This document shows positions 34,349 to 42,932 of a DNA stretch of 64,000 bases, one piece after another. The notes beneath the pieces are model-generated. The model searched no databases. It was not told the origin of the DNA and saw nothing but the letters and a program-made list of their open reading frames with translations. The translations under genes and the position numbers were made by a program. Every line of letters begins with the position of its first letter. The first letter of the stretch is position 1. Source of the stretch: Paenibacillus lutrae (GTDB lineage Bacteria > Bacillota > Bacilli > Paenibacillales > NBRC-103111); the NCBI RefSeq assembly GCF_009757775.1, contig NZ_RHLK01000016.1, positions 141,852 through 205,851 of the forward strand, in the 5' to 3' direction.

Positions 34349-35527
34349 TTAGCGGCCCTTCATTTTCTTCAGCTCGGACAGGGGATAGAATGTCCCCCTC
34401 CAGTAGACACCGCCTTGCCTCAGCGTCAAACCAACCGAACGCAGCAGCACATACACGAGCATGACGGCACTGATCGGAATAACCAGTGCGTCAGTCGAAG
34501 GCTTGCCGGATACCAGGCGGACCTGCTTCAGATAAAGCCGGATCGTGATCAGCACGGACAGCAGATGTACCAGGCTTCGCCAGTCTCCGTGCAGCAGCAT
34601 CCCGATCCAGGGGAAGGTGAACAGCAGCAGCTGGCCTGCTCCGGCCGCTGCCGCCAGGAGAGTATGATAGCCGAATCCGGAGAAGAAGTTCTTCTCCAGC
34701 CCGCGGACTGCGCTGTGCATATCGGGGTACCATTCCAGCTGCAGCAGGCCGCGGCTGGAGGCCAGGCGCTGGCGGTGCCCGTCCCGCTTAACGGAAGCGC
34801 CGAGCTGCAGGTCATCATCCGGACGAAGTGCTATGGCCTTGTGCGTCCCGATAGCTTCGTAGGTTTGCCGCCGGATGAGATTGAACGCACCGATGCCCAT
34901 CCCGCCGCTAGTCAGATCATCGCGGTTCACGCGCCAGGGGCGTGTGAACAAGGTCATGGAGAAGAGGAAATGATGGATAAAGCTTCGCAGCCAGAATGTC
35001 CGGGTCGTCATTGTTGGTGTAAGTGTCAGGTGGTCGGCCTGCTCCAGCCGGGCATAATGGATGGCGTCCCGCACAGTCTCAGGACGGAAGCGGATGTCGG
35101 CATCTGTGAACAGCAGCCATTGGCCGCGTGCCTGTAAATATCCTTGATACAAGGCATGATTTTTACCGAGCCAGCCCGCGGGAAGCGCAGTAATATGAAT
35201 GATTCTCAGAGGAATGCGGATCTCTTCGCGTGTCTGCGACCATTTCTTTAATTCCTCCAAAGTACTTCCGGTCGCATCCTGAGAACGGTCGTTAACCACG
35301 ATCAGCTCCAGCCGGGGATAGTCTTGGGCGAGCAAGTGGCGGACCGTATCCCGGATCGTGCTTTCTTCTTCTTTAGCGGCGATAATAACGGAAACAAGCG
35401 GTAAAGGATCAGATAGCGGACCGGACGGCGGAAGTTCCCGGAGGAGCTTCATTCCGCGGAGATATTCTGCTAACGTGATGAGCCAGTACAGCAGGATTAG
35501 AAGTGCGGCAATTCCCGCTATGGACAT
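34349..35527 (-). CDS. Family 2 glycosyltransferase, membrane-bound
   Basis: A 392-residue protein: an N-terminal membrane anchor (IAALLILLYWLITLAEY), a GT2 catalytic domain with LVSVIIAAKEEESTI, VVNDRSQDATG and the DXD-type FTDADIRF, then three or four hydrophobic segments in the C-terminal 110 residues. This layout resembles the HpnB/CrtQ group that transfers sugars to carotenoids, hopanoids or lipids. No terpenoid genes are nearby, so the acceptor is unknown. AAGGAGG precedes the ATG on the minus strand. Single-gene unit, divergent from yyaC. Confidence 0.83.
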   Translation of the reverse strand: MSIAGIAALLILLYWLITLAEYLRGMKLLRELPPSGPLSDPLPLVSVIIAAKEEESTIRDTVRHLLAQDYPRLELIVVNDRSQDATGSTLEELKKWSQTREEIRIPLRIIHITALPAGWLGKNHALYQGYLQARGQWLLFTDADIRFRPETVRDAIHYARLEQADHLTLTPTMTTRTFWLRSFIHHFLFSMTLFTRPWRVNRDDLTSGGMGIGAFNLIRRQTYEAIGTHKAIALRPDDDLQLGASVKRDGHRQRLASSRGLLQLEWYPDMHSAVRGLEKNFFSGFGYHTLLAAAAGAGQLLLFTFPWIGMLLHGDWRSLVHLLSVLITIRLYLKQVRLVSGKPSTDALVIPISAVMLVYVLLRSVGLTLRQGGVYWRGTFYPLSELKKMKGR

Positions 35528-35690
35528 ACACAGCCTCCTTGTGGAACAATATGAGTAGATCAGGCATAGACGCGTGTTTTTCTAACGAATGAAATCCAAA
35601 AAATTGAGCCGGGACTCTGATTCTAGAACGTTTACAAACCTAATGATTCATACTTTCAATAAATTTTTATGTAAAGGAGGCTAGGGCAGC

Positions 35691-36224
35691 ATGGATAAAC
35701 TCCGCTTGCCTTCCGCAGCAGGCTACTGGAAGAAGGTGGCCGGAAGACAGCTGGCCGCCTTCTTGACGGAGCTTCGCGAAGCAGAAGGGGATGCTTCGCA
35801 CTGGGTGTTCGTGTGCATCGGCACCGATCGTTCCACCGGCGATGCACTCGGCCCCCTCGTCGGCACGATGCTCGCCGAATCGGGATACTCGGTCATCGGC
35901 ACGCTGGAGCATCCGTGCGATGCGAGCAACTTGACGCAGCGCCTTGCCGAGATTCCGCCGGGATCGGTAGTGATCGGTGTCGACGCATGCCTGGGACAGC
36001 CTTCTTCTGTCGGGCTGTATCAGGTGTCGAACCGGCCGATCTTCCCCGGCAAATCCATGGGCAAGGAGCTGCCGGTGGTCGGCGATTACACGATTGCGGC
36101 AGTCGTCAACGCAGATGGTCCGCGGCAATATGCGGTCCTCCAAACGACATCGCTCCATCGTGTAATGGGCATGGCCCGTGAAATCGCTGCAGCCGTCCAG
36201 GCTGTATTTCCCCGGGAGATATAA
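35691..36224 (+). CDS. yyaC: Spore protease YyaC
   Basis: A 177-residue protein with the YyaC pattern: VFVCIGTDRSTGDALGPLVG, then IGTLEHPCDASNL, SVVIGVDACLG and GDYTIAAVVN. The fold is that of hydrogenase-maturation-type (HybD/GPR-like) proteases, with the conserved D and G residues of DRSTGD. It is typical of endospore formers. AAAGGAGG before the ATG. Confidence 0.88.
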   Translation: MDKLRLPSAAGYWKKVAGRQLAAFLTELREAEGDASHWVFVCIGTDRSTGDALGPLVGTMLAESGYSVIGTLEHPCDASNLTQRLAEIPPGSVVIGVDACLGQPSSVGLYQVSNRPIFPGKSMGKELPVVGDYTIAAVVNADGPRQYAVLQTTSLHRVMGMAREIAAAVQAVFPREI

Positions 36225-36254
36225 CCCGGGCAGGCAAGATCACCACGCGTGTGT

Positions 36255-36283
36255 TTGTCCCGCCGGCCTGTTATCATTATACA
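36255..36283 (+). promoter_or_regulatory. Candidate sigma-A promoter for the ABC exporter leader
   Basis: TTGTCC and TATACA are 17 bases apart. It would give a leader of about 230 bases before the exporter gene, containing the terminator at 36307-36365 and a further large hairpin at 36405-36438 (CCGCATC/GATGCGG with inner pairs). Confidence 0.4.
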
Positions 36284-36306
36284 TGTGCGGTATCAGCGTT
36301 GCGAAG

Positions 36307-36365
36307 CCCGCGCTTTCTGGATACGTCCGCTTTTGCGGTCCGCCAGGGAAGCGGGTTTGTTTGTT
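36307..36365 (+). terminator. Strong terminator between yyaC and the ABC exporter
   Basis: CCCGC...GCGGG, then TTTCTGG/CCAGGGA with an inner CCGC/GCGG hairpin, followed by TTTGTTTGTTTT. It may simply end yyaC transcription (82 bases after its stop), or act as an attenuator if the promoter at 36255 is real. Confidence 0.7.
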
Positions 36366-36516
36366 TTGAAGTCATGCGGAGCAGTTGCGGCACTAGTCCG
36401 TTATCCGCATCGTGCAAGGCTTGCCATGCATGATGCGGCCCGTTGAACAAGGGGAATAAATTAGCGCCTCGCATTTGGATCAAAAGAAGAATAATTCGGG
36501 GAGATGAACCATAAAG

Positions 36517-38352
36517 ATGAGAAACGGTTTTGGCGGAGGTTTGCAGGCGGGGGGCCGCATGCGGAAAGCGGGCATCAAGGATGTGTCGCTTCGCCGCATT
36601 CTGAGTCTGTTCGCTCCTTATAAAGGACAGCTTACCGTGATTGTGCTGCTGGCACTCGGGGGCGCGGTAATCGGATTGGTTCCCCCCCTGATCATGAAGG
36701 AAATTATCGATACGGCCATTCCGCAGCAGAGTGTCCGGCTGCTCGCTTATCTGGCCGGTCTGCTGGTGGCCTTGCCGCTGGTCAGCGGGATGCTCGGGGT
36801 TGCGCAGAATCACCTCAACACCAAAGTCGCCCAAGGTGTAATGAGGGATTTGAGAATGTCTCTTTTTCAAAATCTCCAGCGGCAGTCGATGTCGTTCTTT
36901 ACCGCTTCAAGATCCGGAGAAGTTGTCCAGCGTCTGACAGAGGACATCCAGGCTGTCCAGTCCGTCGTTACGAGCCTTGTCGTCTCGACGCTTACACAAA
37001 TTGTGATTGTATTCACAACCATCGGGATCTTATTTGCGCTGGATTGGCGCCTGGCCATCGTCGCTTTAATCATTCTGCCGGCTTTTGTACTGCCGGTGCG
37101 CAAGGTAGCGGGCGTCAGGAAGCGCCTTCGCACAGAGACGCAGAAGGTAAGGGCGGATATGTCCGCCCAGCTTGCGGAAATATTCGGTGTTTCCGGCGCG
37201 ATGCTGACCCGTATTTTTACCCGTGAGCAGCAGCAGGAACAAAAATTCGGCGCGATGAACCAGCAGGTGATGGATCTGGAGCTGAGGCTCAATCTGATCG
37301 GCCGGTGGTATATGATGTTTCTCGGTGTGCTTGGTCCGCTCGGCACAGCCATTATTTATATCTACGGGGGTTATTCGGTCATACAAGGAACCATGACGAT
37401 CGGGGCGATTGTTGCATTTGCTGCTTATCTGGGCCGGTTGTACAGTCCGGTAGGGACGCTCCTTAACCTTCATGTCGAGGTTGGAACGGCTTTAGGCGTC
37501 TTTCAGCGTATCTTTGAATACCAGGACAGGAAGCCGGAAGTAGTGGATGAGGCCGGGGGCCGGGAGCTTCCGCCGATTCGCGGAGCCATTGCCGTACGGG
37601 ATGTTTCATTCGCCTATTCGCAGGGTAATGACGTTTTATCCGCGATTTCCTTCGAGGCCCAAGCAGGTGAAGTAATTGCTTTGGTTGGTCCGAGCGGAGC
37701 CGGTAAATCTACGTTGATAGGTTTAATGGCGAGGCTCCATGACCCGACGAAGGGAACGATAGAGATAGACGGGTTTGATGTGAAAAAGGTTAGCTTAGAG
37801 TCGCTCCGGCGTCAGATCGCTTACGTGACACAAGAGTCCTTCTTGTTTCACGCTACCGTACGTGATAACCTGCTTTTCGCTAAAGAGGATGCAACCGAGG
37901 ACGAACTCGATGATGCATGCCGCAAAGCGTACATTTACGAGTTTGTCCAGTCTTTGCCCCATGGCTATGACAACATGGTAGGCGAGCGCGGCCATCGGCT
38001 CTCCGGGGGTGAGCGCCAGCGTCTGGCTATTGCGAGAGCTCTGCTCAAGAATCCCCGTATTCTTATCCTGGATGAGGCCACCTCACATCTTGATTCCGAA
38101 TCGGAGGCTTACGTGCAAGCCGCACTGGAGCAGCTCATGCGGGAACGTACGACGCTCGTTATTGCACACCGGTTGTCCACGGTTCTTTCGGCAGACCGTA
38201 TTCTGGTCTTGGAGAAGGGAACCATTGTGGAAAGTGGGACCCATCAGGAAATGCTGGAGCACAATGGACTTTATGCACGTCTGTACAGGACCCAGTTCGC
38301 TGACAAGACAGAGAAGACAGACAAGAGCAATGAAATGGACATGATCAATTAA
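36517..38352 (+). CDS. MsbA/LmrA-type ABC exporter (fused permease-ATPase)
   Basis: A 611-residue half-transporter. Residues 1-320: a membrane domain with six helices and the coupling-region LTEDIQAVQSVV. Residues 360-600: an ATPase with Walker A GPSGAGKST, Q-loop TQESFLFHATV, signature LSGGERQRL, Walker B ILILDEATSHLD and the H-loop AHRLST. It should dimerise to export drugs, lipids or peptides; no partner gene adjoins, so a homodimer is likely. The substrate is unknown. GGGGAGATGA lies upstream of the ATG. Confidence 0.9.
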   Translation: MRNGFGGGLQAGGRMRKAGIKDVSLRRILSLFAPYKGQLTVIVLLALGGAVIGLVPPLIMKEIIDTAIPQQSVRLLAYLAGLLVALPLVSGMLGVAQNHLNTKVAQGVMRDLRMSLFQNLQRQSMSFFTASRSGEVVQRLTEDIQAVQSVVTSLVVSTLTQIVIVFTTIGILFALDWRLAIVALIILPAFVLPVRKVAGVRKRLRTETQKVRADMSAQLAEIFGVSGAMLTRIFTREQQQEQKFGAMNQQVMDLELRLNLIGRWYMMFLGVLGPLGTAIIYIYGGYSVIQGTMTIGAIVAFAAYLGRLYSPVGTLLNLHVEVGTALGVFQRIFEYQDRKPEVVDEAGGRELPPIRGAIAVRDVSFAYSQGNDVLSAISFEAQAGEVIALVGPSGAGKSTLIGLMARLHDPTKGTIEIDGFDVKKVSLESLRRQIAYVTQESFLFHATVRDNLLFAKEDATEDELDDACRKAYIYEFVQSLPHGYDNMVGERGHRLSGGERQRLAIARALLKNPRILILDEATSHLDSESEAYVQAALEQLMRERTTLVIAHRLSTVLSADRILVLEKGTIVESGTHQEMLEHNGLYARLYRTQFADKTEKTDKSNEMDMIN

Positions 38353-38437
38353 CCAATGATACTCAGTTTCGCTGCCTGTTGTTCATGAGTTGGAAGAGTA
38401 AGCTGTACGAACACGAATTCGAAGGAGGAATTTTCGA

Positions 38438-38893
38438 ATGAAGGAGTTCAGTAAGACGCTGACGACGACGACTAAGCCTTTCTCTTTTGTGCATAAGACA
38501 TTAAGTGACTTTGGGTTTGCCAGCACGAATGACCTGGGTGTCCCCAAATACGTAACGACATTCGCTGACTCCCTGACGAAGCGCAATTATAAACTGGCCA
38601 TACCGACCCGGTCGCTGGATAACGGCCATACGGAGGTAAGGCTCGGCCAGACTAAGTTTGAATCCGAGGAAGAACCGCCTAACCGGATTATAGAAGCGGC
38701 AGTCTGCAAAATGAAAGAACTTGCTGATTATTTGCGTCAGCCAGTCAAGCGTCATCAGACGGTACAAACGGCTAACAACGGGTACATGGCTACGCATGCC
38801 CGGGATTTGAAGCGTTTGGGTAACGAAATGAAAAAAATGAAAACGAACAGCGAGTTGAAGCAAACCGGACTGATACCTGATCCTATTCAATAG
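38438..38893 (+). CDS. Hypothetical basic protein (151 residues)
   Basis: A real gene judging by the excellent GAAGGAGGAA site, codon use and a terminator right after it. The product is basic and hydrophilic with no membrane segment; the first 60 residues (MKEFSKTLTTTTKPFSFVHK) are Thr/Lys/Phe-rich and the last third is helical with many Lys and Met (GNEMKKMKTNSELKQ). I recognise no domain. It may bind nucleic acid because of charge, but that is only a guess. Confidence 0.6.
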   Translation: MKEFSKTLTTTTKPFSFVHKTLSDFGFASTNDLGVPKYVTTFADSLTKRNYKLAIPTRSLDNGHTEVRLGQTKFESEEEPPNRIIEAAVCKMKELADYLRQPVKRHQTVQTANNGYMATHARDLKRLGNEMKKMKTNSELKQTGLIPDPIQ

Positions 38894-38907
38894 AAGAAGA
38901 TGGGGAG

Positions 38908-38934
38908 AAAGCCCCGCTGCGGCGTGGGCTTTTT
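38908..38934 (+). terminator. Terminator
   Basis: AAAGCCC and GGGCTTT with an inner GC pair, followed by TTTT. Confidence 0.75.
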
Positions 38935-39001
38935 ACGTTACCGCATAGCAGGAGGTCCATGCTCAACCGCTCTATTACAGGAGATTAAGGAGTGAAGGGA
39001 A

Positions 39002-39286
39002 ATGACCTTGATTCATCATATTAATTATCAGAATGCGGATAATGAAGTATACTGCTGCCTGCGTAACAAAGTGGTCCGGCTGGACGATTATCAGAAGAAC
39101 ACATTTTGCGGCGGCTGCAAAATGTTTGCCGGATTTGCCGGCGGCAAGGGTGTAGAATGCGAGTGGGACGATATGCGCGAAGTGTCTAACCCTCTGATCG
39201 TGCGTGATCCGGTGAAAGAACTGTTCAGCAATCAGGTCCGCAAGCTTGAGCTTGACGATCCTTCAACTATGCTATTTGGAAGCTAA
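39002..39286 (+). CDS. Hypothetical Cys-rich small protein (94 residues)
   Basis: A cytoplasmic 94-residue protein with a possible metal site: YCCLRNKVV and FCGGCKMFAGFAGGKGVEC contain five cysteines in the first half, and the second half is acidic (ECEWDDMREV, LELDDPSTM). TTAAGGAGTGAAGGG supplies the ribosome site. A terminator follows the stop. The family is not recognised; it could be a zinc or iron-sulfur binding protein. Confidence 0.6.
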   Translation: MTLIHHINYQNADNEVYCCLRNKVVRLDDYQKNTFCGGCKMFAGFAGGKGVECEWDDMREVSNPLIVRDPVKELFSNQVRKLELDDPSTMLFGS

Positions 39287-39328
39287 CCGGACTGATTTTA
39301 CAGATTTGAATGAGATATAATAAATCCG

Positions 39329-39355
39329 ACAGTCCCTTAATCAGGGACTGTTTTA
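39329..39355 (+). terminator. Terminator
   Basis: ACAGTCCC and GGGACTGT form an 8-bp stem, followed by TTTA. Confidence 0.7.
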
Positions 39356-39362
39356 GGTTAAA

Positions 39363-39401
39363 TTTGTATAATTATCCGGATATAGTGGCTAATTATACAA
39401 A
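39363..39401. promoter_or_regulatory. Perfect AT-rich inverted repeat upstream of the copper-amine-oxidase-N gene
   Basis: TTTGTATAATTA and TAATTATACAAA are exact inverted copies, 15 bases apart, about 110 bases before the next start codon. This could be an operator or an RNA hairpin; a -10-like TATAAT lies in the left arm. No regulator can be named. Confidence 0.45.
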
Positions 39402-39510
39402 ATAATCACAGATTTTAGCTCCTTTTTGCAACATAAACGGAAATTTTCCGTCTAACTTTAAGTAAGAATCTTTGAAAACTAACAGACTATCGACAGAAGG
39501 GAAGACTAAC

Positions 39511-40557
39511 ATGAATAACGGAATGAAGAAAAGTCTGGCTGTATTGGCAGCAACGATGGTTATGACCAGTGGAGCCGCGTATGCTTTGCCTGTACAAGCG
39601 GCGGATACGAAATTGACTGTACAACCTATTTCACAAGCGGTTAAGCAAAGCCTTGCTATTGAGGTAAACAACCAGCGCTTGGATGAGGGCGGTTATCACA
39701 AAGCGGGAGCGAAGGAGCCGATGATTCCGCTTCGTGCCGTTACAGAAGCGCTCGGCATGGAATTGACTTGGAATCAGGCGGATTTATCCGTTGATATCAG
39801 CAAGAATCAATTGTGGACAAAAGTAACTACAGGCGAGGACCGCTATGTTATCAATAAGCTGTACAAGCCCCTAGGCACAGCGCCTGAGCTTGTTGACAAT
39901 AAGCTCTATGTGCCGGCCTCTTTTGCAAACGTAATTCTGCACGGCACAGTAAGCTTGGAGGGAGGTACGATTTCAATTCAGCGCGATGACCAGCAGCAAC
40001 AGGAGCATGTCACAACCAGCGGTGTTGTTACCTCCATCCAGGATGAAGGCGAATATAAGTCCGTACAGATCCAAGGCTCCGGACGTGATGGTATTGTCCT
40101 GAATGTCGGCGATGAAACCGTGTTTGAAGCGGCAGATGGAAAGGCGTTAACCCTTGCTGATCTGACGATCGGCGCTGTAGTAAAGGCGGAACATTCTCTT
40201 GCTATGACGATGAGTTTGCCACCACAGACCGGCGCTTATAAAATTACGCTAGTTAAGCCGGCTGCCGATAAAGAAATGTTCGGAACAGCGGGTAAGATTG
40301 AGGAAGTAAGCACGTCTACCGATGGCTCCGTCAGCATCCGCATCAAGGGTGAAGGCTTAAGCGAGCAGTCCCAGTCTGAGGTTGTTCTTCATCTGTCCGA
40401 CAAGACAGTGATCGTGAATAGACAAGGCGAAGCAGTTGATAAGAGTGAAGTTGTAGAAGGTGCTGAAGTAATCGGCTTCTATAACGGAATGCTTACCAGA
40501 AGCTTGCCGCCAATCGGCCAGGCTTTGCAAATTGTTGTCAAGCAGGCAGAGAAGTAA
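39511..40557 (+). CDS. Exported protein with copper-amine-oxidase N-terminal domain
   Basis: A 348-residue secreted protein with a signal peptide (MNNGMKKSLAVLAATMVMTS, cleavage after VQAA) and a CuAO-N domain at about residues 50-150: INNQ-type strand (here VNNQRLDEGG), MIPLRAVTEALGMELTWNQ and LYVPASFANVI. The remainder has two beta-rich repeats of a protein-specific kind (GVVTSIQDEGEYK and GKIEEVSTSTDGS). CuAO-N is a wall-associated module found often in Paenibacillus exported proteins and does not imply amine oxidation. ATG 39511 follows AGAAGGGAAG. Function unknown. Confidence 0.8.
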   Translation: MNNGMKKSLAVLAATMVMTSGAAYALPVQAADTKLTVQPISQAVKQSLAIEVNNQRLDEGGYHKAGAKEPMIPLRAVTEALGMELTWNQADLSVDISKNQLWTKVTTGEDRYVINKLYKPLGTAPELVDNKLYVPASFANVILHGTVSLEGGTISIQRDDQQQQEHVTTSGVVTSIQDEGEYKSVQIQGSGRDGIVLNVGDETVFEAADGKALTLADLTIGAVVKAEHSLAMTMSLPPQTGAYKITLVKPAADKEMFGTAGKIEEVSTSTDGSVSIRIKGEGLSEQSQSEVVLHLSDKTVIVNRQGEAVDKSEVVEGAEVIGFYNGMLTRSLPPIGQALQIVVKQAEK

Positions 40558-40606
40558 TCGCATAACGGATCTCATCATTCCAGGTCGGTTTGATGCAGAC
40601 AGCTGG

Positions 40607-40646
40607 AAGAACCGCCTTCGAATTCATTCGAAAGCGGTTCTTCTTT
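40607..40646 (+). terminator. Terminator
   Basis: AAGAACCGC and GCGGTTCTT with an inner TTCGA/TTCGAA; followed by CTTTG. Confidence 0.7.
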
Positions 40647-40784
40647 GTCATGCTTGGACCGCCGGATTCATAAGACTGTGTGCGAAGGACTCTGCTCTTG
40701 GCGAATGAGAATTTGTTTCCACCTTCTCAATACGGTAAACTATTTAGAGGACATCTATTCTAACTAAGAAATGAGGCCGCTCCT

Positions 40785-41066
40785 ATGTATATTGCCGTTA
40801 ACACGATTGAAGTGCCAAATCCGAAGCAAATGGTCGAAATGTTCCGCATGCAAGCACCGAACATGAAAGAGCTGGAAGGATTTCTGGGTTTGGATGTATG
40901 GACGGATGAAACTGCCATTAAAGTGATCACGAAATGGGAGAACAAAGAAGCTTTCGAAGCTTATACGCAGAGCGACGTCTTCAAGCGTTCCCACGGCGGG
41001 CATGGCGGCAAGGAAATGAAGCCGAAGGCTCAGCTTTCCTATTTCGAAGGTGAAACGCTTATTTAA
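40785..41066 (+). CDS. Antibiotic-biosynthesis-monooxygenase (ABM) family protein
   Basis: A 93-residue ABM-fold protein: MYIAVNTIEVPNPKQ, then KELEGFLGLDVWTD, KVITKWENKEAFEAY and FKRSHGG. The W...F.AY..S..F..H pattern is shared with small heme-degrading monooxygenases such as HmoA/HmoB, so heme turnover is one option; others in the family are plain quinone-type oxygenases. No iron-uptake genes surround it and no Fur box is obvious, so I do not assign a function. Terminator directly after. Confidence 0.7.
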   Translation: MYIAVNTIEVPNPKQMVEMFRMQAPNMKELEGFLGLDVWTDETAIKVITKWENKEAFEAYTQSDVFKRSHGGHGGKEMKPKAQLSYFEGETLI

Positions 41067-41072
41067 TGGAAT

Positions 41073-41096
41073 AAGCCCCGGAAGGGGCTTTTTTTG
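41073..41096 (+). terminator. Terminator
   Basis: AAGCCCC/GGGGCTT with a four-base loop and a seven-T run. Confidence 0.85.
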
Positions 41097-41131
41097 CTGC
41101 ATCTACTTATGAGCGCGGGAGGAACGGATTC

Positions 41132-41791
41132 ATGTTGAGAACAGCAATCGTTGCCGGAGCAACCGGCCTGGTCGGCAGAGAATTAGTCCGGGAACTGCTT
41201 CAAGAGCCAGGCTATGAGAAGATCGTGGCTTTGGTGCGGACTCCGCTTCAACTACAGGATGCCAGGCTGGAGCAGATTACAACGGATTGGAGCGAGAAGC
41301 ATCTGGATTCCGTGCTGGGCAATTTGCTTAAGGATGCGGATCTTTACTGCGCGCTGGGCACCACCATAAAAAAAGCGAAGTCGAAGCAGCAGTTCAGAGT
41401 GGTGGATTACGAATATCCGATGCTGCTGGGAAGATTGGCCCGGAAGTATGGAGCCGCACAACTGCTTGTCGTCTCGGCTATGGGAGCGGACCGGAATTCA
41501 AGGTTCTTTTATAGTCAGGTAAAAGGAGAGATGGAGAAGGGATTGGCAGAGTCCGGAGTAGGGACTCTTCACTTGTTCAGACCCTCTCTGCTGCTTGGAG
41601 AGCGTGAGGAGTTCAGGCTGGGAGAATCGGTGGGGGCAATGCTCAGCAAACCACTGTCTTTTCTGATGGTGGGCAGCTTCCGCAAATACAAGCCGATATC
41701 GGCTTCCAAGGTGGCGAGAGCGATGATTACGGCCGCCCGGAGCCAGTCGGCAGGTATACATATCCACGAGTCGGATCAACTGTCAGAATAG
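41132..41791 (+). CDS. Atypical SDR / NAD(P)-binding HTATIP2-like oxidoreductase
   Basis: A 219-residue Rossmann protein: VAGATGLVGRELVREL at the N-terminus, DLYCALGTTIKKAKS, the active-site-like segment YEYPMLLGRLARKYGA and LLVVSAMGADRNSRFFYS. It resembles the HTATIP2/YwnB-like group of atypical SDRs, often lacking the Tyr-Lys pair in the usual place. Substrate unknown. GCGGGAGGAACG upstream of the ATG. Confidence 0.75.
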   Translation: MLRTAIVAGATGLVGRELVRELLQEPGYEKIVALVRTPLQLQDARLEQITTDWSEKHLDSVLGNLLKDADLYCALGTTIKKAKSKQQFRVVDYEYPMLLGRLARKYGAAQLLVVSAMGADRNSRFFYSQVKGEMEKGLAESGVGTLHLFRPSLLLGEREEFRLGESVGAMLSKPLSFLMVGSFRKYKPISASKVARAMITAARSQSAGIHIHESDQLSE

Positions 41792-41833
41792 GTTTGACTG
41801 AAGCTCTTTTCTTTTTGTATCCATATCATAGAA

Positions 41834-41864
41834 GGCTGTCCCGATTGTGCCGGACGGTCTTTTT
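41834..41864 (+). terminator. Terminator
   Basis: GGCTGTCC pairs with GGACGGTC (two G-U) and is followed by TTTTT. The remainder of 41865-41999 is intergenic with nothing recognised. Confidence 0.6.
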
Positions 41865-41999
41865 GGCGTTGTCAGCGGACAACCGGAAGCTGCACTTTGC
41901 GAGCGACGATGGGCTTATTCCATCTAGAGAAGGTTGTTCTCTCCAGTCGGTTCGTTCGTTTTATTTCCGGGATCGGTTCACTAACTGATTAACCGCAGG

Positions 42000-42767
42000 T
42001 TAAGAAACCCATAAATTCCAGATTTGTTTGCCGATCAAAATAATAGTCATAGCCACGAAGAGAGGCTTAACGAATGAAGCACCTTTACGGATGGCAAAAC
42101 GGGTTCCGACAAGAGCTCCGCCGATCATTGCAATTCCCATGGGAAGTCCATAAGTCAGACTTACAGAATCAAGCACAAAAAAGGTCGCGAGAGCACCCAG
42201 GTTGCTGGCCAGGTTCAGCACCTTCGAGTTAGCGGAAGCGCCGACGAAGTCAAAACCGAGAAGCAGGAACAAGAAAATAAGAAAAGAGCCTGTTCCGGGT
42301 CCGAAGAAGCCATCGTAAAATCCGATGACGAAGGCACCGGCGATGAGCCACCCTTTGCTGCGCGCGGTCAGTCCCTTGTAGGTTGAGGCCGCGCCCCAAT
42401 TTTTCTTCAGCAGAGTGTAGGCGGTCACGGCAACCAGAAGTAGGACAACGAGGGGTTTCAGAAATTCAGAGGGTATCTGATGAACGAGCAGAGCCCCCAG
42501 GATAGAGCCGATCAGTGACAGCGGAAATAATCCGGCCGCCAATTTGAAGTTAATTTTACCGGACAGCATAAACGACGCGGTGCTCGTAAGCGAGCACATC
42601 GTACCGGATAATTTATTCGTCCCAAGGACCAGGGCAGGAGGGAGACCGGTGAATAATAGAGCAGGAACGGTAATGAGGCCGCCGCCTCCGACTACCGAAT
42701 CTACAAAAGCCGCAAGAAATCCGACCACAATCAGAAACAGCAGCATCTCCCAGCTTAACATTTCCAT
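42000..42767 (-). CDS. TSUP/TauE-SafE family membrane permease
   Basis: A 255-residue protein with about eight hydrophobic helices and the family duplicates VVGFLAAFVDSVVGGGGLITVP and GFYDGFFGPGTGSF. TSUP proteins export sulfite, sulfoacetate or related anions, or take up sulfur compounds; substrate unknown here. ATG 42767 is chosen because GGAGGCAAG lies eight bases upstream on the minus strand; an earlier ATG overlaps that site. Confidence 0.85.
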   Translation of the reverse strand: MEMLSWEMLLFLIVVGFLAAFVDSVVGGGGLITVPALLFTGLPPALVLGTNKLSGTMCSLTSTASFMLSGKINFKLAAGLFPLSLIGSILGALLVHQIPSEFLKPLVVLLLVAVTAYTLLKKNWGAASTYKGLTARSKGWLIAGAFVIGFYDGFFGPGTGSFLIFLFLLLGFDFVGASANSKVLNLASNLGALATFFVLDSVSLTYGLPMGIAMIGGALVGTRFAIRKGASFVKPLFVAMTIILIGKQIWNLWVS

Positions 42768-42932
42768 GAATCTTGCCTCCATTTGCTATCCTTATTCGCT
42801 TCATTCATTGTACATCGGAAGGCTTTCGGATAACAGTTCCATTTCGGAAGGCAGAATGCGCAAGAAAAGCCAAACCCATAGGGGCTGGCTTGTTAATGTC
42901 AATGTCAGATTAGGCTGCCGTCTGTTGGCAGA

